Under the pieces are notes generated by a model, which did not search any database, was not told the DNA's origin, and saw only the letters and a list, made by a program, of their open reading frames with translations. A program made the position numbers and the translations under genes. A DNA stretch of 64,000 nucleotides from assembly GCF_900103975.1 (NCBI RefSeq), contig NZ_FNIR01000016.1, positions 1 to 64,000 of the forward strand, in the 5' to 3' direction. This DNA comes from Klenkia soli. GTDB lineage: Bacteria; Actinomycetota; Actinomycetes; Mycobacteriales; Geodermatophilaceae. Positions 54,594-63,970 of this stretch are shown piece after piece (position 1 is the stretch's first letter; every line of letters begins with the position of its first letter).

Positions 54594-55136
54594 TTGAGCG
54601 AGACCAGCGACCGGCGCCCCCCGCGCGCCCGCCGCGACCGCAGGCCGATGATCCCCGTGATCTTCCTGCTCGTGCTCGCCCTCGCCGCGCTCGGCGTGTG
54701 GTGGAACGTGTTCCGGGACGCCGAGGCCATCGCCCAGGACAACGCCGCCGCGTGCAGCACCGCGGCCGAGGCACCCACCGCCCTGGACCCCGCCACCGTC
54801 GAGCTGCACGTGCTCAACGCCACCGACACCGCCGGGCTGGCCCAGACCGTGGCCACCACCCTGCAGTCCCGCGGCTTCGTCGTCAGCGAGATCGCCAACG
54901 ACCCCAGCCCCCGCAAGGCCGAGGTCACCGGCGTGGGCGAGCTGCGCTTCGGGCCCCGCGGCGCGTCGACCGCCGACTACGTCGCGCTGTACCTCCCCGG
55001 CGCGACCGACTACACCGACACCCGCGCCGACTCCACCGTCGACGTCGTCATCGGCCCCGAGTTCGCCGAGCTGGCCACCCAGGAGCAGGTCGACGCCGCC
55101 CTCACCACGGTCGCGAGCGCCACCGCCGCCTGCTAG
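54594..55136 (+). CDS. LytR C-terminal domain membrane protein (Cei-like)
   Basis: 180 aa. A basic cytoplasmic start (RRPPRARRDRRP) leads to one transmembrane helix (MIPVIFLLVLALAALGVWW) and an external LytR_C domain (about 60-175, VELHVLNATDTAGLAQTVATTL through STVDVVIGPEF). In M. tuberculosis the gene at this position (Rv2700) affects cell-envelope integrity. The TTG at 54594 has GGAG 5 nt upstream and a TACCAT box near 54552. It lies between DUF4193/phosphotransferase and the converging inositol monophosphatase. Confidence 0.88.
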   Translation: MSETSDRRPPRARRDRRPMIPVIFLLVLALAALGVWWNVFRDAEAIAQDNAAACSTAAEAPTALDPATVELHVLNATDTAGLAQTVATTLQSRGFVVSEIANDPSPRKAEVTGVGELRFGPRGASTADYVALYLPGATDYTDTRADSTVDVVIGPEFAELATQEQVDAALTTVASATAAC

Positions 55137-55240
55137 GTCGTCGGTCGGCCCGGCTGCAGGGGCCCGGGGCGCGCGCAGCGTGTCCCGGGGGGCAGTCGGG
55201 TCCTTCTGCCTCCGGGCCCCCTCCTCGCGATCCCCAGGGG

Positions 55241-56068
55241 TCAGTCGTGTGCTCGGGCGACGAGTGCTCGGAAGCCATCCGCGATGGTCGGTGGGGTGGC
55301 CAGGACCAGGGGGTCGGCCTTGCCCCAGCCGGTGGTGACCTCGACGTGCAGGCCGGCCTCGGTGGCGACCAGGTCGGCGGCCAGGTGGTCCCAGGGCTTG
55401 AGGTCCAGCTGGTAGAACGCGTCGACCCGGCCCGCGGCGGCCAGGCAGATCTCCACCGCGGCCGAGCCCCAGCGCCGCACGTCCCGCACCTCGGGGAGGA
55501 CCCGGGCCAGCACCTCGCCCTGCCGGGTCCGGATACCCCGGTCGTAGGCGAAGCCGGTGGCCACCAGGGTGTGCTCCAGGTCCGGGGGCGACGAGCAGCG
55601 CAGCGCCGTGCGGACGCCGTCCCGCTCGGACCAGGCACCCCGGCCGCGCACGGCGGCGAACGTCTCCCCCGTCGGGACGTCGGCGACCACGCCGACCTCG
55701 ACCACGCCGTCGACCTCGGCGGCGATGCAGACGGCGTACGAGCCGAGGCCGTAGAGGAAGTTCACCGTCCCGTCGATCGGGTCCACCACCCAGCGCACCC
55801 CGCTGGTGCCGCTGCGCGAGGCCCCCTCCTCCCCCAGCACGCCGTCGTCGGGGCGGGCCCCGAGCAGCCGGTCGACCACCAGGCGCTCGCTGGCCTTGTC
55901 GACGGCGGTCACCACGTCCACCGCGGTGGTCTTGCTCTCGACGTCGTCCCCCGCCCGGGCCCGGCCGGCGGCGACCAGCGCGGCGGCCTCCCCGGCGGTG
56001 GCCAGCGCGAGGGCCAGCAGCTGGTCGACGAGGGTCTGGGGGGCGGCCTGCTCGGGGGATGCACTCAC
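55241..56068 (-). CDS. Inositol monophosphatase family protein
   Basis: 275 aa, a Mg-dependent phosphatase. Metal-binding motifs are GEEG, WVVDPIDGTVNFLYG and KPWDHLAADLVATEAG. In mycobacteria the gene here (suhB, Rv2701c) makes myo-inositol for phosphatidylinositol and mycothiol; that activity is likely but fructose-1,6-bisphosphatase activity is also seen in the family. GTG 56068 is chosen from the protein start; CAGGAT 7 nt upstream is a near -10. It is divergent from ppgK with 52 bp between starts. Confidence 0.92.
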   Translation of the reverse strand: MSASPEQAAPQTLVDQLLALALATAGEAAALVAAGRARAGDDVESKTTAVDVVTAVDKASERLVVDRLLGARPDDGVLGEEGASRSGTSGVRWVVDPIDGTVNFLYGLGSYAVCIAAEVDGVVEVGVVADVPTGETFAAVRGRGAWSERDGVRTALRCSSPPDLEHTLVATGFAYDRGIRTRQGEVLARVLPEVRDVRRWGSAAVEICLAAAGRVDAFYQLDLKPWDHLAADLVATEAGLHVEVTTGWGKADPLVLATPPTIADGFRALVARAHD

Positions 56069-56108
56069 AGGGGTGATCCTGCCGGTGCCGCTCGCGGGCC
56101 CGACCGCA

Positions 56109-56114
56109 TACCCT
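56109..56114 (+). promoter_or_regulatory. -10 box of ppgK
   Basis: TACCCT, 6 nt before GTG 56121; the 52-bp divergent region must also hold the phosphatase promoter. Confidence 0.6.
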
Positions 56115-56120
56115 GCCCGC

Positions 56121-56864
<744 letters not shown>

Positions 56865-56931
56865 CCGACCCGGCAACCGCTATCGGGGCGGAGCCGTGCC
56901 GGATCCCCGTGGGCACGGGAGTGACCGTCGC

Positions 56932-56937
56932 TACAAT
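56932..56937 (+). promoter_or_regulatory. -10 box of sigA
   Basis: TACAAT in the ppgK-sigA gap. Transcription would begin near 56944 and leave a leader of about 63 nt. I see no good -35 at 17 bp. Confidence 0.5.
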
Positions 56938-57006
56938 GACGGAGCCCCACCGGCACCGGCTCAGGCCGGCACCGGGGTTCGCACCGCAGCACGGGAAGGA
57001 ACACGA

Positions 57007-58287
57007 GTGCCCGCCGCCAAGTCCAGCCCCGAGGCCCGAGAGTCCGGCACCGCCCCCGTGCCGCGGAGGGCGGCGGCGAAGCGCACCCCCCGCGCCAAGC
57101 CCACCATCGAGCCCTCCCCCGGCCAGGAGGGCACCGGCGCCACGGTGCTCACCGCCGTCGCCAGCGAGGACAGCACCGTCGCCGTGGTGGCCGGCAAGAC
57201 CGGCCTCGTGCTCGACGAGTCCGCCGTCGTCGGCACCGACGGACCGGCCGAGGCCGAGGAGAAGGACGACGAGGCCACCGCCGGCCCCGGCGGCACCGAG
57301 TTCGAGTGGGACGACGAGGAGGAGTCCGAGGCGCTCCGCAAGGCCCGCAAGGACGCCGAGCTCACCGCCTCCGCCGACTCCGTCCGCGCCTACCTCAAGC
57401 AGATCGGCAAGGTGGCCCTGCTCAACGCCGAGGAGGAGGTCGACCTCGCCAAGCGCATCGAGGCCGGCCTCTACGGCTCCGAGCGGCTGCGCGCGGTCGA
57501 GGAGCAGGGCACCAAGCTCACCCCGCAGATGCGCCGCGACCTGAACTGGATCGTGCGCGACGGCGAGCGGGCCAAGAACCACCTGCTCGAGGCCAACCTC
57601 CGCTTGGTCGTGTCGCTGGCCAAGCGCTACACCGGCCGCGGCATGGCGTTCCTGGACCTGATCCAGGAGGGCAACCTGGGCCTGATCCGTGCGGTCGAGA
57701 AGTTCGACTACACCAAGGGCTACAAGTTCTCGACCTACGCCACGTGGTGGATCCGCCAGGCCATCACCCGCGCCATGGCCGACCAGGCGCGCACCATCCG
57801 CATCCCGGTGCACATGGTCGAGGTCATCAACAAGCTGGGCCGCATCCAGCGCGAGCTGCTCCAGGACCTGGGCCGCGAGCCCACGCCCGAGGAGCTCGCC
57901 AAGGAGATGGACATCACCCCCGAGAAGGTGCTGGAGATCCAGCAGTACGCCCGGGAGCCCATCAGCCTCGACCAGAACATCGGCGACGAGGGCGACAGCC
58001 AGCTCGGCGACTTCATCGAGGACTCCGAGGCCGTCGTCGCCGTCGACGCCGTCAGCTTCACCCTCATGCAGGACCAGCTGAGCACCGTGCTGCAGACGTT
58101 GAGCGAGCGCGAGGCCGGCGTCGTCCGGCTGCGCTTCGGCCTCACCGACGGCCAGCCGCGCACCCTGGACGAGATCGGCCAGGTCTACGGCGTGACCCGC
58201 GAGCGGATCCGCCAGATCGAGTCCAAGACCATGAGCAAGCTCCGCCACCCGTCGCGGTCCCAGGTCCTCCGCGACTACCTCGACTGA
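57007..58287 (+). CDS. sigA: Primary RNA polymerase sigma factor (SigA/RpoD/HrdB type)
   Basis: 426 aa. The Lys/Ala/Pro-rich N-terminus (1-110) is typical of actinobacterial SigA. Region 1.2 ([21 protein letters not shown]), region 2 ([49 protein letters not shown]), region 3 ([13 protein letters not shown]) and region 4 ([21 protein letters not shown]) follow in order. It directs housekeeping transcription; region 2.4 reads the TANNNT boxes noted across this window. GTG 57007 has GGAAGGAA 6 nt upstream. The length and position after ppgK match the family. Confidence 0.96.
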   Translation: MPAAKSSPEARESGTAPVPRRAAAKRTPRAKPTIEPSPGQEGTGATVLTAVASEDSTVAVVAGKTGLVLDESAVVGTDGPAEAEEKDDEATAGPGGTEFEWDDEEESEALRKARKDAELTASADSVRAYLKQIGKVALLNAEEEVDLAKRIEAGLYGSERLRAVEEQGTKLTPQMRRDLNWIVRDGERAKNHLLEANLRLVVSLAKRYTGRGMAFLDLIQEGNLGLIRAVEKFDYTKGYKFSTYATWWIRQAITRAMADQARTIRIPVHMVEVINKLGRIQRELLQDLGREPTPEELAKEMDITPEKVLEIQQYAREPISLDQNIGDEGDSQLGDFIEDSEAVVAVDAVSFTLMQDQLSTVLQTLSEREAGVVRLRFGLTDGQPRTLDEIGQVYGVTRERIRQIESKTMSKLRHPSRSQVLRDYLD

Positions 58288-58587
58288 AGGCCGGGTCCCG
58301 TCACGTTCTCATCACATGTGGTCGCCTGACCGGTACGGGGAGGATTGACGGCGGCATCGCGGGGGCATCGGTTGTAGCGTGGAGCCGTCCAGAGAGCAGC
58401 GGAACCACGTACCACCGAACGATCCAGTGCGATCCCTGCTCACCCGCTCCACCACCAGGTCCACGAACCACTCGGCGCGTCGAGGGGCAACTGGGCCGGA
58501 TCGGGAACACCGGGGGTCATCCTGGCGCTGTGCAGGAGGCCGATCCGCGAACGCGGGTCCGTGCGGTAGAGAGCGAGTGATGACCAG
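58288..58587 (+). other. 300-bp gap between sigA and the DUF7455 gene
   Basis: No coding frame is evident. TTGACG occurs at 58345 and a TAGCGT box at 58375-58380, but 24 bp apart, too far for one promoter. If TAGCGT is used, the DUF7455 message has a leader of about 200 nt with no evident terminator hairpin. I see no clear terminator after sigA, so read-through is possible. Confidence 0.5.
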
Positions 58588-58803
58588 ATGACCCAGACCC
58601 TGACGACGAGCCCCCCCACCGATGACCTGGTCGTTCCCTTCCACTGCGACCGTTGCGGTGCGCTGGCCAAGGTCCGGGTCGTGCTCGCGAGCGGCAGCGA
58701 CCTCGTGTTCTGCGGGCACCACGCCCGCGAGTACGACGCCAAGCTCCGCGACATCGCCGTCGACATCATCGACACCGACAGCGAGCAGCCCGCCCACGCC
58801 TGA
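58588..58803 (+). CDS. DUF7455 family small zinc-binding protein
   Basis: 71 aa, a compact protein with CDRCGALAKVRV and VFCGHHAREY, giving a CxxC plus CxxH set suited to one zinc ion. It is found directly after sigA in many actinobacteria; function unknown. The ATG lies in a tight run, gatgaccagATG, with only a weak AGCGAG upstream. The long leader before it and the double hairpin after it make it a separate transcript. Confidence 0.88.
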   Translation: MTQTLTTSPPTDDLVVPFHCDRCGALAKVRVVLASGSDLVFCGHHAREYDAKLRDIAVDIIDTDSEQPAHA

Positions 58804-58848
58804 CCGAGACGTTATCGTCGCGAGCAGCGACGGTCCGATCACCTGATG

Positions 58849-58895
58849 CCGCCGCCGGCGCCGTCCCCCGACCGGGGGCCGGGGTCCGGCGGCGG
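58849..58895 (+). terminator. Nested hairpin between DUF7455 and the VanW gene
   Basis: Outer arms CCGCCGCCGG (58849-58858) and CCGGCGGCGG (58886-58895) enclose a second stem of CCCCC/GGGGG (58865-58869, 58874-58878). A small CGTCGC/GCGACG hairpin (58816-58832) precedes it. It ends DUF7455 transcription, or acts in the leader of the VanW gene if the TATCGT at 58813 is its promoter. Confidence 0.6.
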
Positions 58896-58948
58896 TGTCG
58901 TGCTCGGGGCCCGTCACCCGCCGGACGGACAGCGAGCGTGAACCACCG

Positions 58949-61558
58949 ATGAGCGACGAGACCCCCCGCCCCGACGCGGAGGACACCCGCCCTCAGCCTC
59001 AGGTCGAGGGTGAGAGTGCGCCCGCCGACCGCACCGAGCGCCTCCAGCCCGACGGCACCGTGGGGTCCGGCCGACCGGTCGCTCCCGAGGGCGTGGCGCG
59101 ACCACGGCCGCCGGCCCCCGGGTGGGGCGACCAGGCACCGCACCCGGCCACGTCGCGCCCCACCACGCCGCGCCCCGCGGCACCCCAGCCGGTCGCGGTC
59201 GTCCCCCCGGGCCAGCCCCTGCCGATGACGCCCCGCCGCCGCGCGGCCGACGAGGGGACCCCGGAGCCGGTGCCCGCCGACGAGGCGCCCACCGGCAAGC
59301 TGCCCGCCGCCCGGGACACCGAGCCCGAGACCACCGAGCCCGAGACCGCCGAGCCCGAGACCGGCGAGCCCGAGACCGCCGGGCCTGCGGCGCCCGAGCC
59401 CACGAACGCCCAGCTCGATGCCCCTGCACCCGAGGCCGTCGGCGCGGCCCCGGACGAGACGAGCACCGAGGCCCCGGCCGCGGACGAGGGAGACGTCCAC
59501 CCCGACGACCCCACCGACCTCGAGCAGACCGCGGTCGTGCCGGTGGCCGTCGTGCCCGCCGACGTCTTCGACGACCCGGCCCCCCGGACGTCGGAGGACC
59601 AGCAGGCCGCTCCCGGGGCCGACGAGGCCGACGACCACGGTGGTGCCCCCACCGCGGTCGCCGACCTGCCGCCGGTCCACGACGACGCCGGGTCCACCAC
59701 CGGCCAGGCACCGCCGGCCGGTGCCGGTGGTCGCACCGGTCCCCTGGTCGGCCCCACCGATCGGCCTACCCGCAGTCGGTGGCGCCGTCCGGCCGTCCTG
59801 GTCCCGGCGGGGCTGCTCCTGCTCTGCGGCCTCGCCTACGGTGCCGACCTGCTCGTGGCCGGCGACGACGTCCCCCGCAACACCGTGGTGGCCGGGGTCG
59901 AGATCGGCGGGCTGTCCCCCGCGGACGCCGCCGACCTGCTGTCCTCGGAGCTCGCCCCCCGGGTCACCGCCGACCACGTGCTGGTCGCCGACGACGTCCA
60001 GGGCACCCTCTCCCCCGCCACCGCGGGCATCACCCTCGACGTCGAGGGCACCGTGCAGGCCGCCTCCGGTCAGCCGCTGAACCCGTGGACCCGGCTGGTG
60101 TCGTTGTTCGACGAGCGCGAGGTGCAGCCGGTCATCACCGGTGACGAGACCGCGCTCACCGCCCAGCTCGACGCCTTCGCCGAGACCGTGGACCGGGCAC
60201 CGGTCGACGCCGGGATCACGCTGGACGGCACCACGGCCACCGTCGTCCCGCCGGTCACCGGCCGCCAGCTCGACCGCACGGCCGCCGCCGACGCGGTGAC
60301 CACGGCCCTCGCCTCCGGGGGCGACCCGTCGACGCCGATCGACCTCCCCGTGGACACCGTCGACGTGCAGGTCGACGAGGCCGCCGCGCAGCAGACGCTG
60401 GACGACGTGGTCACCCCGGCCCTGGCGGCCCCCGTCACCGTCGCCGGGGACGACGGCACCTCGGCCGAGCTGTCGCCCGAGGGCATCGCGAGCGCGCTGG
60501 TGTTCACCGCGGGCGACGGCGGCAGCCTCGACGTCACCCTCGACCCGGGCGCGCTGCAGACCGCCCTGGGCGACCAGCTCGGCGAGTTCGGCACCCCCGC
60601 GCAGGACGCCCGATTCCAGATCAGCGGCGACTCCATCGCCGTCGTCCCCTCGGTGGACGGCACGGGTGTCGACCCCACCGCCCTGGCCCAGTCGCTGCTG
60701 CCCGTGCTGCGGGAGGCCGCGCCGCGCGAGGTCACCGCCAGCCTCGGCGCGGTGCCGGCGGACTTCACCACCGACGAGGCGAACGCGCTGGGCATCGTCG
60801 AGCCGATCAGCTCGTTCACCACCAACTTCACCAACGGCGCCAGCGGCACCAACATCCGCGTGGTGGCCGAGTTCGTCGACGGCGCCGTGGTGCAGCCCGG
60901 CGAGACGTTCAGCCTGAACGGCTACACCGGCCCGCGCGGCGAGGCACAGGGCTACGTGCCCGCCGGCGTCATCAACAACGGCGAGTTCACCCAGGCCGTG
61001 GGTGGTGGCATCAGCCAGTTCGCCACGACGATGTTCAACGCCGTCTTCTTCGCCGGGCTCGAGGACGTCTACCACAAGCCGCACAGCTACTACATCAGCC
61101 GCTACCCCGCCGGCCGCGAGGCCACCGTCTACTACGACTCGATCGACCTGCAGTGGAAGAACGACAGCCCGACCGGCGTCTACGTGCAGACCCAGTGGGT
61201 GGCCGGTGGCTCCATCACGGTGACCTTCTGGGGCACCAAGCGCTACGAGATCGAGTCCAGCAGCAGCGACCGGTACAACGTGCGCACCCCGGTCGTGCAG
61301 GAGAAGCCCGACGACGGCAGCTGCAACCCCCAGGCCGGCGCGAACGGGTTCGACATCACGGTGACCCGGATCTTCGAGGACCCGACCACCGGCGAGCAGC
61401 TGCGCACGGAGGACTTCCAGACCCGGTACGCCGCCGAGCCGGTCATCCGCTGCGTGCCGGTGGGCGACCCCGCCGCGCCGTCCACCGCACCGGGTTCGCC
61501 CGCCCAGCCCACCGGTCGCCGCCCCTCTCGGGTCGGCCGGCCCTGGCGCGCAGCCTGA
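58949..61558 (+). CDS. VanW family protein with YoaR-like peptidoglycan-binding domains
   Basis: 869 aa. A long acidic, Pro/Glu/Thr-rich cytoplasmic region (1-265) contains four EPETx repeats. One transmembrane helix follows (RPAVLVPAGLLLLCGLAYGA, about 273-292). Outside are two PG_binding_4 (YoaR-type) domains (about 300-590), then the VanW domain (about 640-800, SSFTTNFTNGASGTNIRVVAE, GGGISQFATTMFNAVFFAGLE). A Pro-rich basic tail ends it. VanW proteins are wall-associated and of unknown enzyme activity; this one is not linked to vancomycin genes. ATG 58949 has only a weak site upstream. Confidence 0.88.
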   Translation: MSDETPRPDAEDTRPQPQVEGESAPADRTERLQPDGTVGSGRPVAPEGVARPRPPAPGWGDQAPHPATSRPTTPRPAAPQPVAVVPPGQPLPMTPRRRAADEGTPEPVPADEAPTGKLPAARDTEPETTEPETAEPETGEPETAGPAAPEPTNAQLDAPAPEAVGAAPDETSTEAPAADEGDVHPDDPTDLEQTAVVPVAVVPADVFDDPAPRTSEDQQAAPGADEADDHGGAPTAVADLPPVHDDAGSTTGQAPPAGAGGRTGPLVGPTDRPTRSRWRRPAVLVPAGLLLLCGLAYGADLLVAGDDVPRNTVVAGVEIGGLSPADAADLLSSELAPRVTADHVLVADDVQGTLSPATAGITLDVEGTVQAASGQPLNPWTRLVSLFDEREVQPVITGDETALTAQLDAFAETVDRAPVDAGITLDGTTATVVPPVTGRQLDRTAAADAVTTALASGGDPSTPIDLPVDTVDVQVDEAAAQQTLDDVVTPALAAPVTVAGDDGTSAELSPEGIASALVFTAGDGGSLDVTLDPGALQTALGDQLGEFGTPAQDARFQISGDSIAVVPSVDGTGVDPTALAQSLLPVLREAAPREVTASLGAVPADFTTDEANALGIVEPISSFTTNFTNGASGTNIRVVAEFVDGAVVQPGETFSLNGYTGPRGEAQGYVPAGVINNGEFTQAVGGGISQFATTMFNAVFFAGLEDVYHKPHSYYISRYPAGREATVYYDSIDLQWKNDSPTGVYVQTQWVAGGSITVTFWGTKRYEIESSSSDRYNVRTPVVQEKPDDGSCNPQAGANGFDITVTRIFEDPTTGEQLRTEDFQTRYAAEPVIRCVPVGDPAAPSTAPGSPAQPTGRRPSRVGRPWRAA
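59321..59380 (+). repeat. Four 15-bp repeats in the VanW gene
   Basis: Four copies of GAGCCCGAGACCNNC encode EPETT, EPETA, EPETG and EPETA in the cytoplasmic acidic arm. The near-identity suggests recent expansion. Confidence 0.85.
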
Positions 61559-61570
61559 CCCCATCGGGTG

Positions 61571-61586
61571 GGCGTGTCGACACGCC
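61571..61586. promoter_or_regulatory. 16-bp palindrome ahead of the YihY gene
   Basis: GGCGTGTCGACACGCC is perfectly symmetric and lies 28 bp before GTG 61615. CACACT at 61603-61608 may be the -10. It fits an operator position; the regulator is unknown. Confidence 0.4.
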
Positions 61587-61614
61587 GGACCCGCCGCTCC
61601 GGCACACTGGCTCC

Positions 61615-62763
61615 GTGGCCACCGTCCTGCCCTCGGGCTCACCGGCATCCGCCGGTGACCTGGCGGCGAGCCGCGGTGCGTCCGGCGACGACGACCCGAC
61701 CCGCGACGACGAGCCGGTCGGCCCCGAGGGCACCGCGGTCCCGGTGGCCGACGACGACCCCGCCCGGGACGTCGACCCACCCGCCGCCCGCCCCGGCTGG
61801 CGCCCCGGCGAGGTCGTGGCCCGGTTGCCCGCGGTGCTGCGGGTGCCGCTGCAGGTGCTGGGCCGCACCGTCGCCAAGGCGTGGCACGACCGCATCCTGG
61901 GGCTGTCCGCCGAGGCGTCGTTCTGGCAGGTGCTCTCGGTCCCGCCGCTGCTGATCGGGCTGCTCGGGTCGCTGGGCTACCTGGGGTCGTTCATCGGGCA
62001 GGACTCCGTCACCGAGATCGAGGCCCGGCTGGTGCAGCTGGCCTCGGAGGGGCTCACCGACACCGTCGTCCAGACGTTGGTGCAACCGACGCTGACCGAC
62101 ATCCTGGGCTCGGGCCGGTTGGACGTCGTGAGCGTCGGCTTCGTGCTGTCGCTCTGGGCCGGGTCATCGGCCACGGCGACCTTCATGAACACCACGGTCA
62201 TCGCCTACGACCAGCGCGACGTCCGGGGGCCGATCCGCACCCGGCTGATGGCCCTGGGCCTGTTCGTCGTGGCGCTGGTCGTCGCGGTGCTCTCGCTGCC
62301 GCTGCTGGTGCTGGGGCGCACCTCCCTGGTGGCCCTGCTGCCCACCGACTTCCAGGGCACCGCCACCGTGCTGGTGAACGCGGTCTACTGGCCGCTGGTG
62401 CTGGTCGTGCTCGTGCTGGCGCTCACGAGCTTCTACCACGTCACCCTGCCGAGGCGGCTGCCCTGGCTGCGGCACCTGCTGGGCGCGGCCTTCGCCGCCG
62501 GGTTCTTCATCTCCGCTGCGCTGGTGCTGCGCACCTACGTGGCCGACGTGCTGACCACGGCGCTGCCCTACGGGGCGCTGGCGGCGCCGATCGCCGCGCT
62601 GCTGTTCTGCTTCTTCCTGGGCATGGCCATCCTGCTCGGCGCCGAGCTGAACGCGACCGTGGAGGCGCGCTGGCCAGCGGGCCAGCGGCGGCACGACCGC
62701 CGTCGCCGCCGCCGCCGCGCCGCCAAGATCGAGCTCGAGGCCCGCAAGCTGGGCCTCCGTTAG
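61615..62763 (+). CDS. YihY/BrkB family membrane protein
   Basis: 382 aa. After an acidic start (1-60) come six transmembrane helices with the YihY/BrkB pattern: AKAWHDRILGLSAEASFWQVLSVPPL, VLSLWAGSSATATFMNTTVIAYD, YHVTLPRRLPWLRHLLGAAFAAGFF and GMAILLGAELNATVEAR. The family was misnamed ribonuclease BN; its true role is uncertain (transport or envelope). The Arg-rich cytoplasmic tail (RRHDRRRRRRR) is typical. GTG 61615 sits 6 nt after CACACT. The gene ends 1 nt from the stop of the converging DUF3039 gene. Confidence 0.9.
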   Translation: MATVLPSGSPASAGDLAASRGASGDDDPTRDDEPVGPEGTAVPVADDDPARDVDPPAARPGWRPGEVVARLPAVLRVPLQVLGRTVAKAWHDRILGLSAEASFWQVLSVPPLLIGLLGSLGYLGSFIGQDSVTEIEARLVQLASEGLTDTVVQTLVQPTLTDILGSGRLDVVSVGFVLSLWAGSSATATFMNTTVIAYDQRDVRGPIRTRLMALGLFVVALVVAVLSLPLLVLGRTSLVALLPTDFQGTATVLVNAVYWPLVLVVLVLALTSFYHVTLPRRLPWLRHLLGAAFAAGFFISAALVLRTYVADVLTTALPYGALAAPIAALLFCFFLGMAILLGAELNATVEARWPAGQRRHDRRRRRRRAAKIELEARKLGLR

Positions 62764-62764
62764 C

Positions 62765-62989
62765 TCACTTCTTGAGCTGGGCGTAGACCTCTTTGCAGGG
62801 CTCGCAGACCGGGCTGCCAGGCTTCGGGCTCTTGGTGACCGGGAAGACCTCGCCGCACAGGGCCTCGACCATCGTGCCCATGACGGCGCTCTCGGCGATC
62901 TGGTTCTTCTTCACGTAGTGGAAGACCTCGGGCGGCTGCGAGGTGGTGTCTTCGCGGACGTCCGGGCGTTCCAGGGTCTCGGTGCTCAC
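62765..62989 (-). CDS. DUF3039 family small protein
   Basis: 74 aa with HYVKKNQIAESAVMGTMVEALCGEVF and SPVCEPCKEVY, a His/Cys set likely to hold zinc. It is conserved among actinobacteria next to DUF3099, unknown role. GTG 62989 overlaps the DUF3099 stop (GTGA) and also follows a TAGACT box at 7 nt, so it can be expressed with or without its neighbour. The upstream in-frame sequence is Arg/Pro-rich and not part of it. Confidence 0.88.
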   Translation of the reverse strand: MSTETLERPDVREDTTSQPPEVFHYVKKNQIAESAVMGTMVEALCGEVFPVTKSPKPGSPVCEPCKEVYAQLKK

Positions 62990-63336
62990 GGCTCCGAGTC
63001 TATGACCCGTCCGTGGCTGGCCCGGCTCTCCAGGATGCGGTCCGGCGCGGGCACCCGGTAGCGGTTGACGGCCAGCTTCTTCTTCGGCGGCCGGTCGTTG
63101 GCCATCACCACGGCGATCCACGGCAGCACCGTGCCCAGGACGGCGAAGACCGCCATCAGCCAGACGGTCTGGTAGAACGCCGCGGCCAGCAGCAGGCTGA
63201 CCATGCGGATCAGCATCGTGATGACGTACCGCTTCTTCCGCGCCGCGTGCTGATCACCCAGGCTGGGCTGCGCCTCGGTGATGAGCACCGGCTCGTTGCG
63301 GGGGGATGGCTCCCGGCTCGACGTCACGACCGCCAT
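62986..63336 (-). CDS. DUF3099 family two-helix membrane protein
   Basis: 116 aa. A soluble start (ITEAQPSLGDQHAARKKRYVI) is followed by two transmembrane helices (about 38-60 and 62-82) and a basic tail (NDRPPKKKLAVNRYR). The family is actinobacterial and of unknown function. The ATG has no clear ribosome binding site. Its final codons contain ATA, rare here, which creates the TAGACT box of the following gene. Confidence 0.88.
   Translation of the reverse strand: MAVVTSSREPSPRNEPVLITEAQPSLGDQHAARKKRYVITMLIRMVSLLLAAAFYQTVWLMAVFAVLGTVLPWIAVVMANDRPPKKKLAVNRYRVPAPDRILESRASHGRVIDSEP
62997..63002 (-). promoter_or_regulatory. -10 box of the DUF3039 gene, inside DUF3099
   Basis: TAGACT spans the codons ATA-GAC-TCG near the end of DUF3099, 7 nt before GTG 62989. 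Confidence 0.5.
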
Positions 63337-63385
63337 GGTGCCACCGCGCGGGGTCGGGGCGGCGGGCCCGGCAGGAAATCTCGTT

Positions 63386-63970
63386 TCAGCTGCTGGAGCT
63401 GGCTTTCGCAGCGGCCTTGGCCTGCTGCTTGAACGCCCGCACCTCGGCCAGGCTGGTCGGGTCCACGACGTCGGCCACCGAGCGGCGGGCGCCGTCCGTG
63501 CCGTAGTCGCCGGCTGCTTCGCGCCAGCCCGACGGCGTCACCCCGTACTGCTTGCCCAGCAGCGCGACGAGGATCTTCGCCTTCTGCGCCCCGAACCCGG
63601 GCAGCTCGCCGATCCGCTTCAGCAACGTGGCGCCGTCCGGGACGTCGGCCCACAGCTGCTCGGCCCGACCGTCGTAGCGCTCCACCAGCAGCCGGCACAC
63701 GGCCTGGGTGCGCTCGGCCATGGAGCCGGGGTAGCGGTGCACGGCGGGCGGGCCGGCGAAGGCGGCCTTGAGCGCCTCGGGGTCGGTCTCGGCGATCGCC
63801 GGCGCGGACAGGGTCTGGACCCCGAGCCGTTCGGCGAGCAGCGCCGGGCCGGCGAACGCGCGCTCCATCGGGAACTGCTGGTCCAGCAGCATGCCGAGGA
63901 GGAGGGCGAGCGGGTCGCGGCTCAGCAGCTCATCCGCGGCCAGGTCCTGGGCGATGCGAAGGGTCGGCAC
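63386..63970 (-). CDS. HhH-GPD-type base-excision DNA repair protein
   Basis: 194 aa. An all-helical HhH-GPD glycosylase fold contains LLLGMLLDQQFPMERAFAGP at the start, the helix-hairpin-helix ELPGFGAQKAKILVALLGKQYGV (about 122-144) and a C-terminal helix. It resembles Nth/MutY-type glycosylases but is shorter and has no iron-sulfur cysteines. Substrate not predictable. GTG 63970 has AACACT 6 nt upstream and no ribosome binding site. It is a third kind of DNA-repair gene in the window, with uvrB and ligC/polymerase. Confidence 0.85.
   Translation of the reverse strand: MPTLRIAQDLAADELLSRDPLALLLGMLLDQQFPMERAFAGPALLAERLGVQTLSAPAIAETDPEALKAAFAGPPAVHRYPGSMAERTQAVCRLLVERYDGRAEQLWADVPDGATLLKRIGELPGFGAQKAKILVALLGKQYGVTPSGWREAAGDYGTDGARRSVADVVDPTSLAEVRAFKQQAKAAAKASSSS

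Noticed and set aside
58949-61558. Vancomycin resistance determinant
   Set aside because: Only the VanW name is shared. There are no vanHAX-type genes, and VanW proteins are common in sensitive bacteria.
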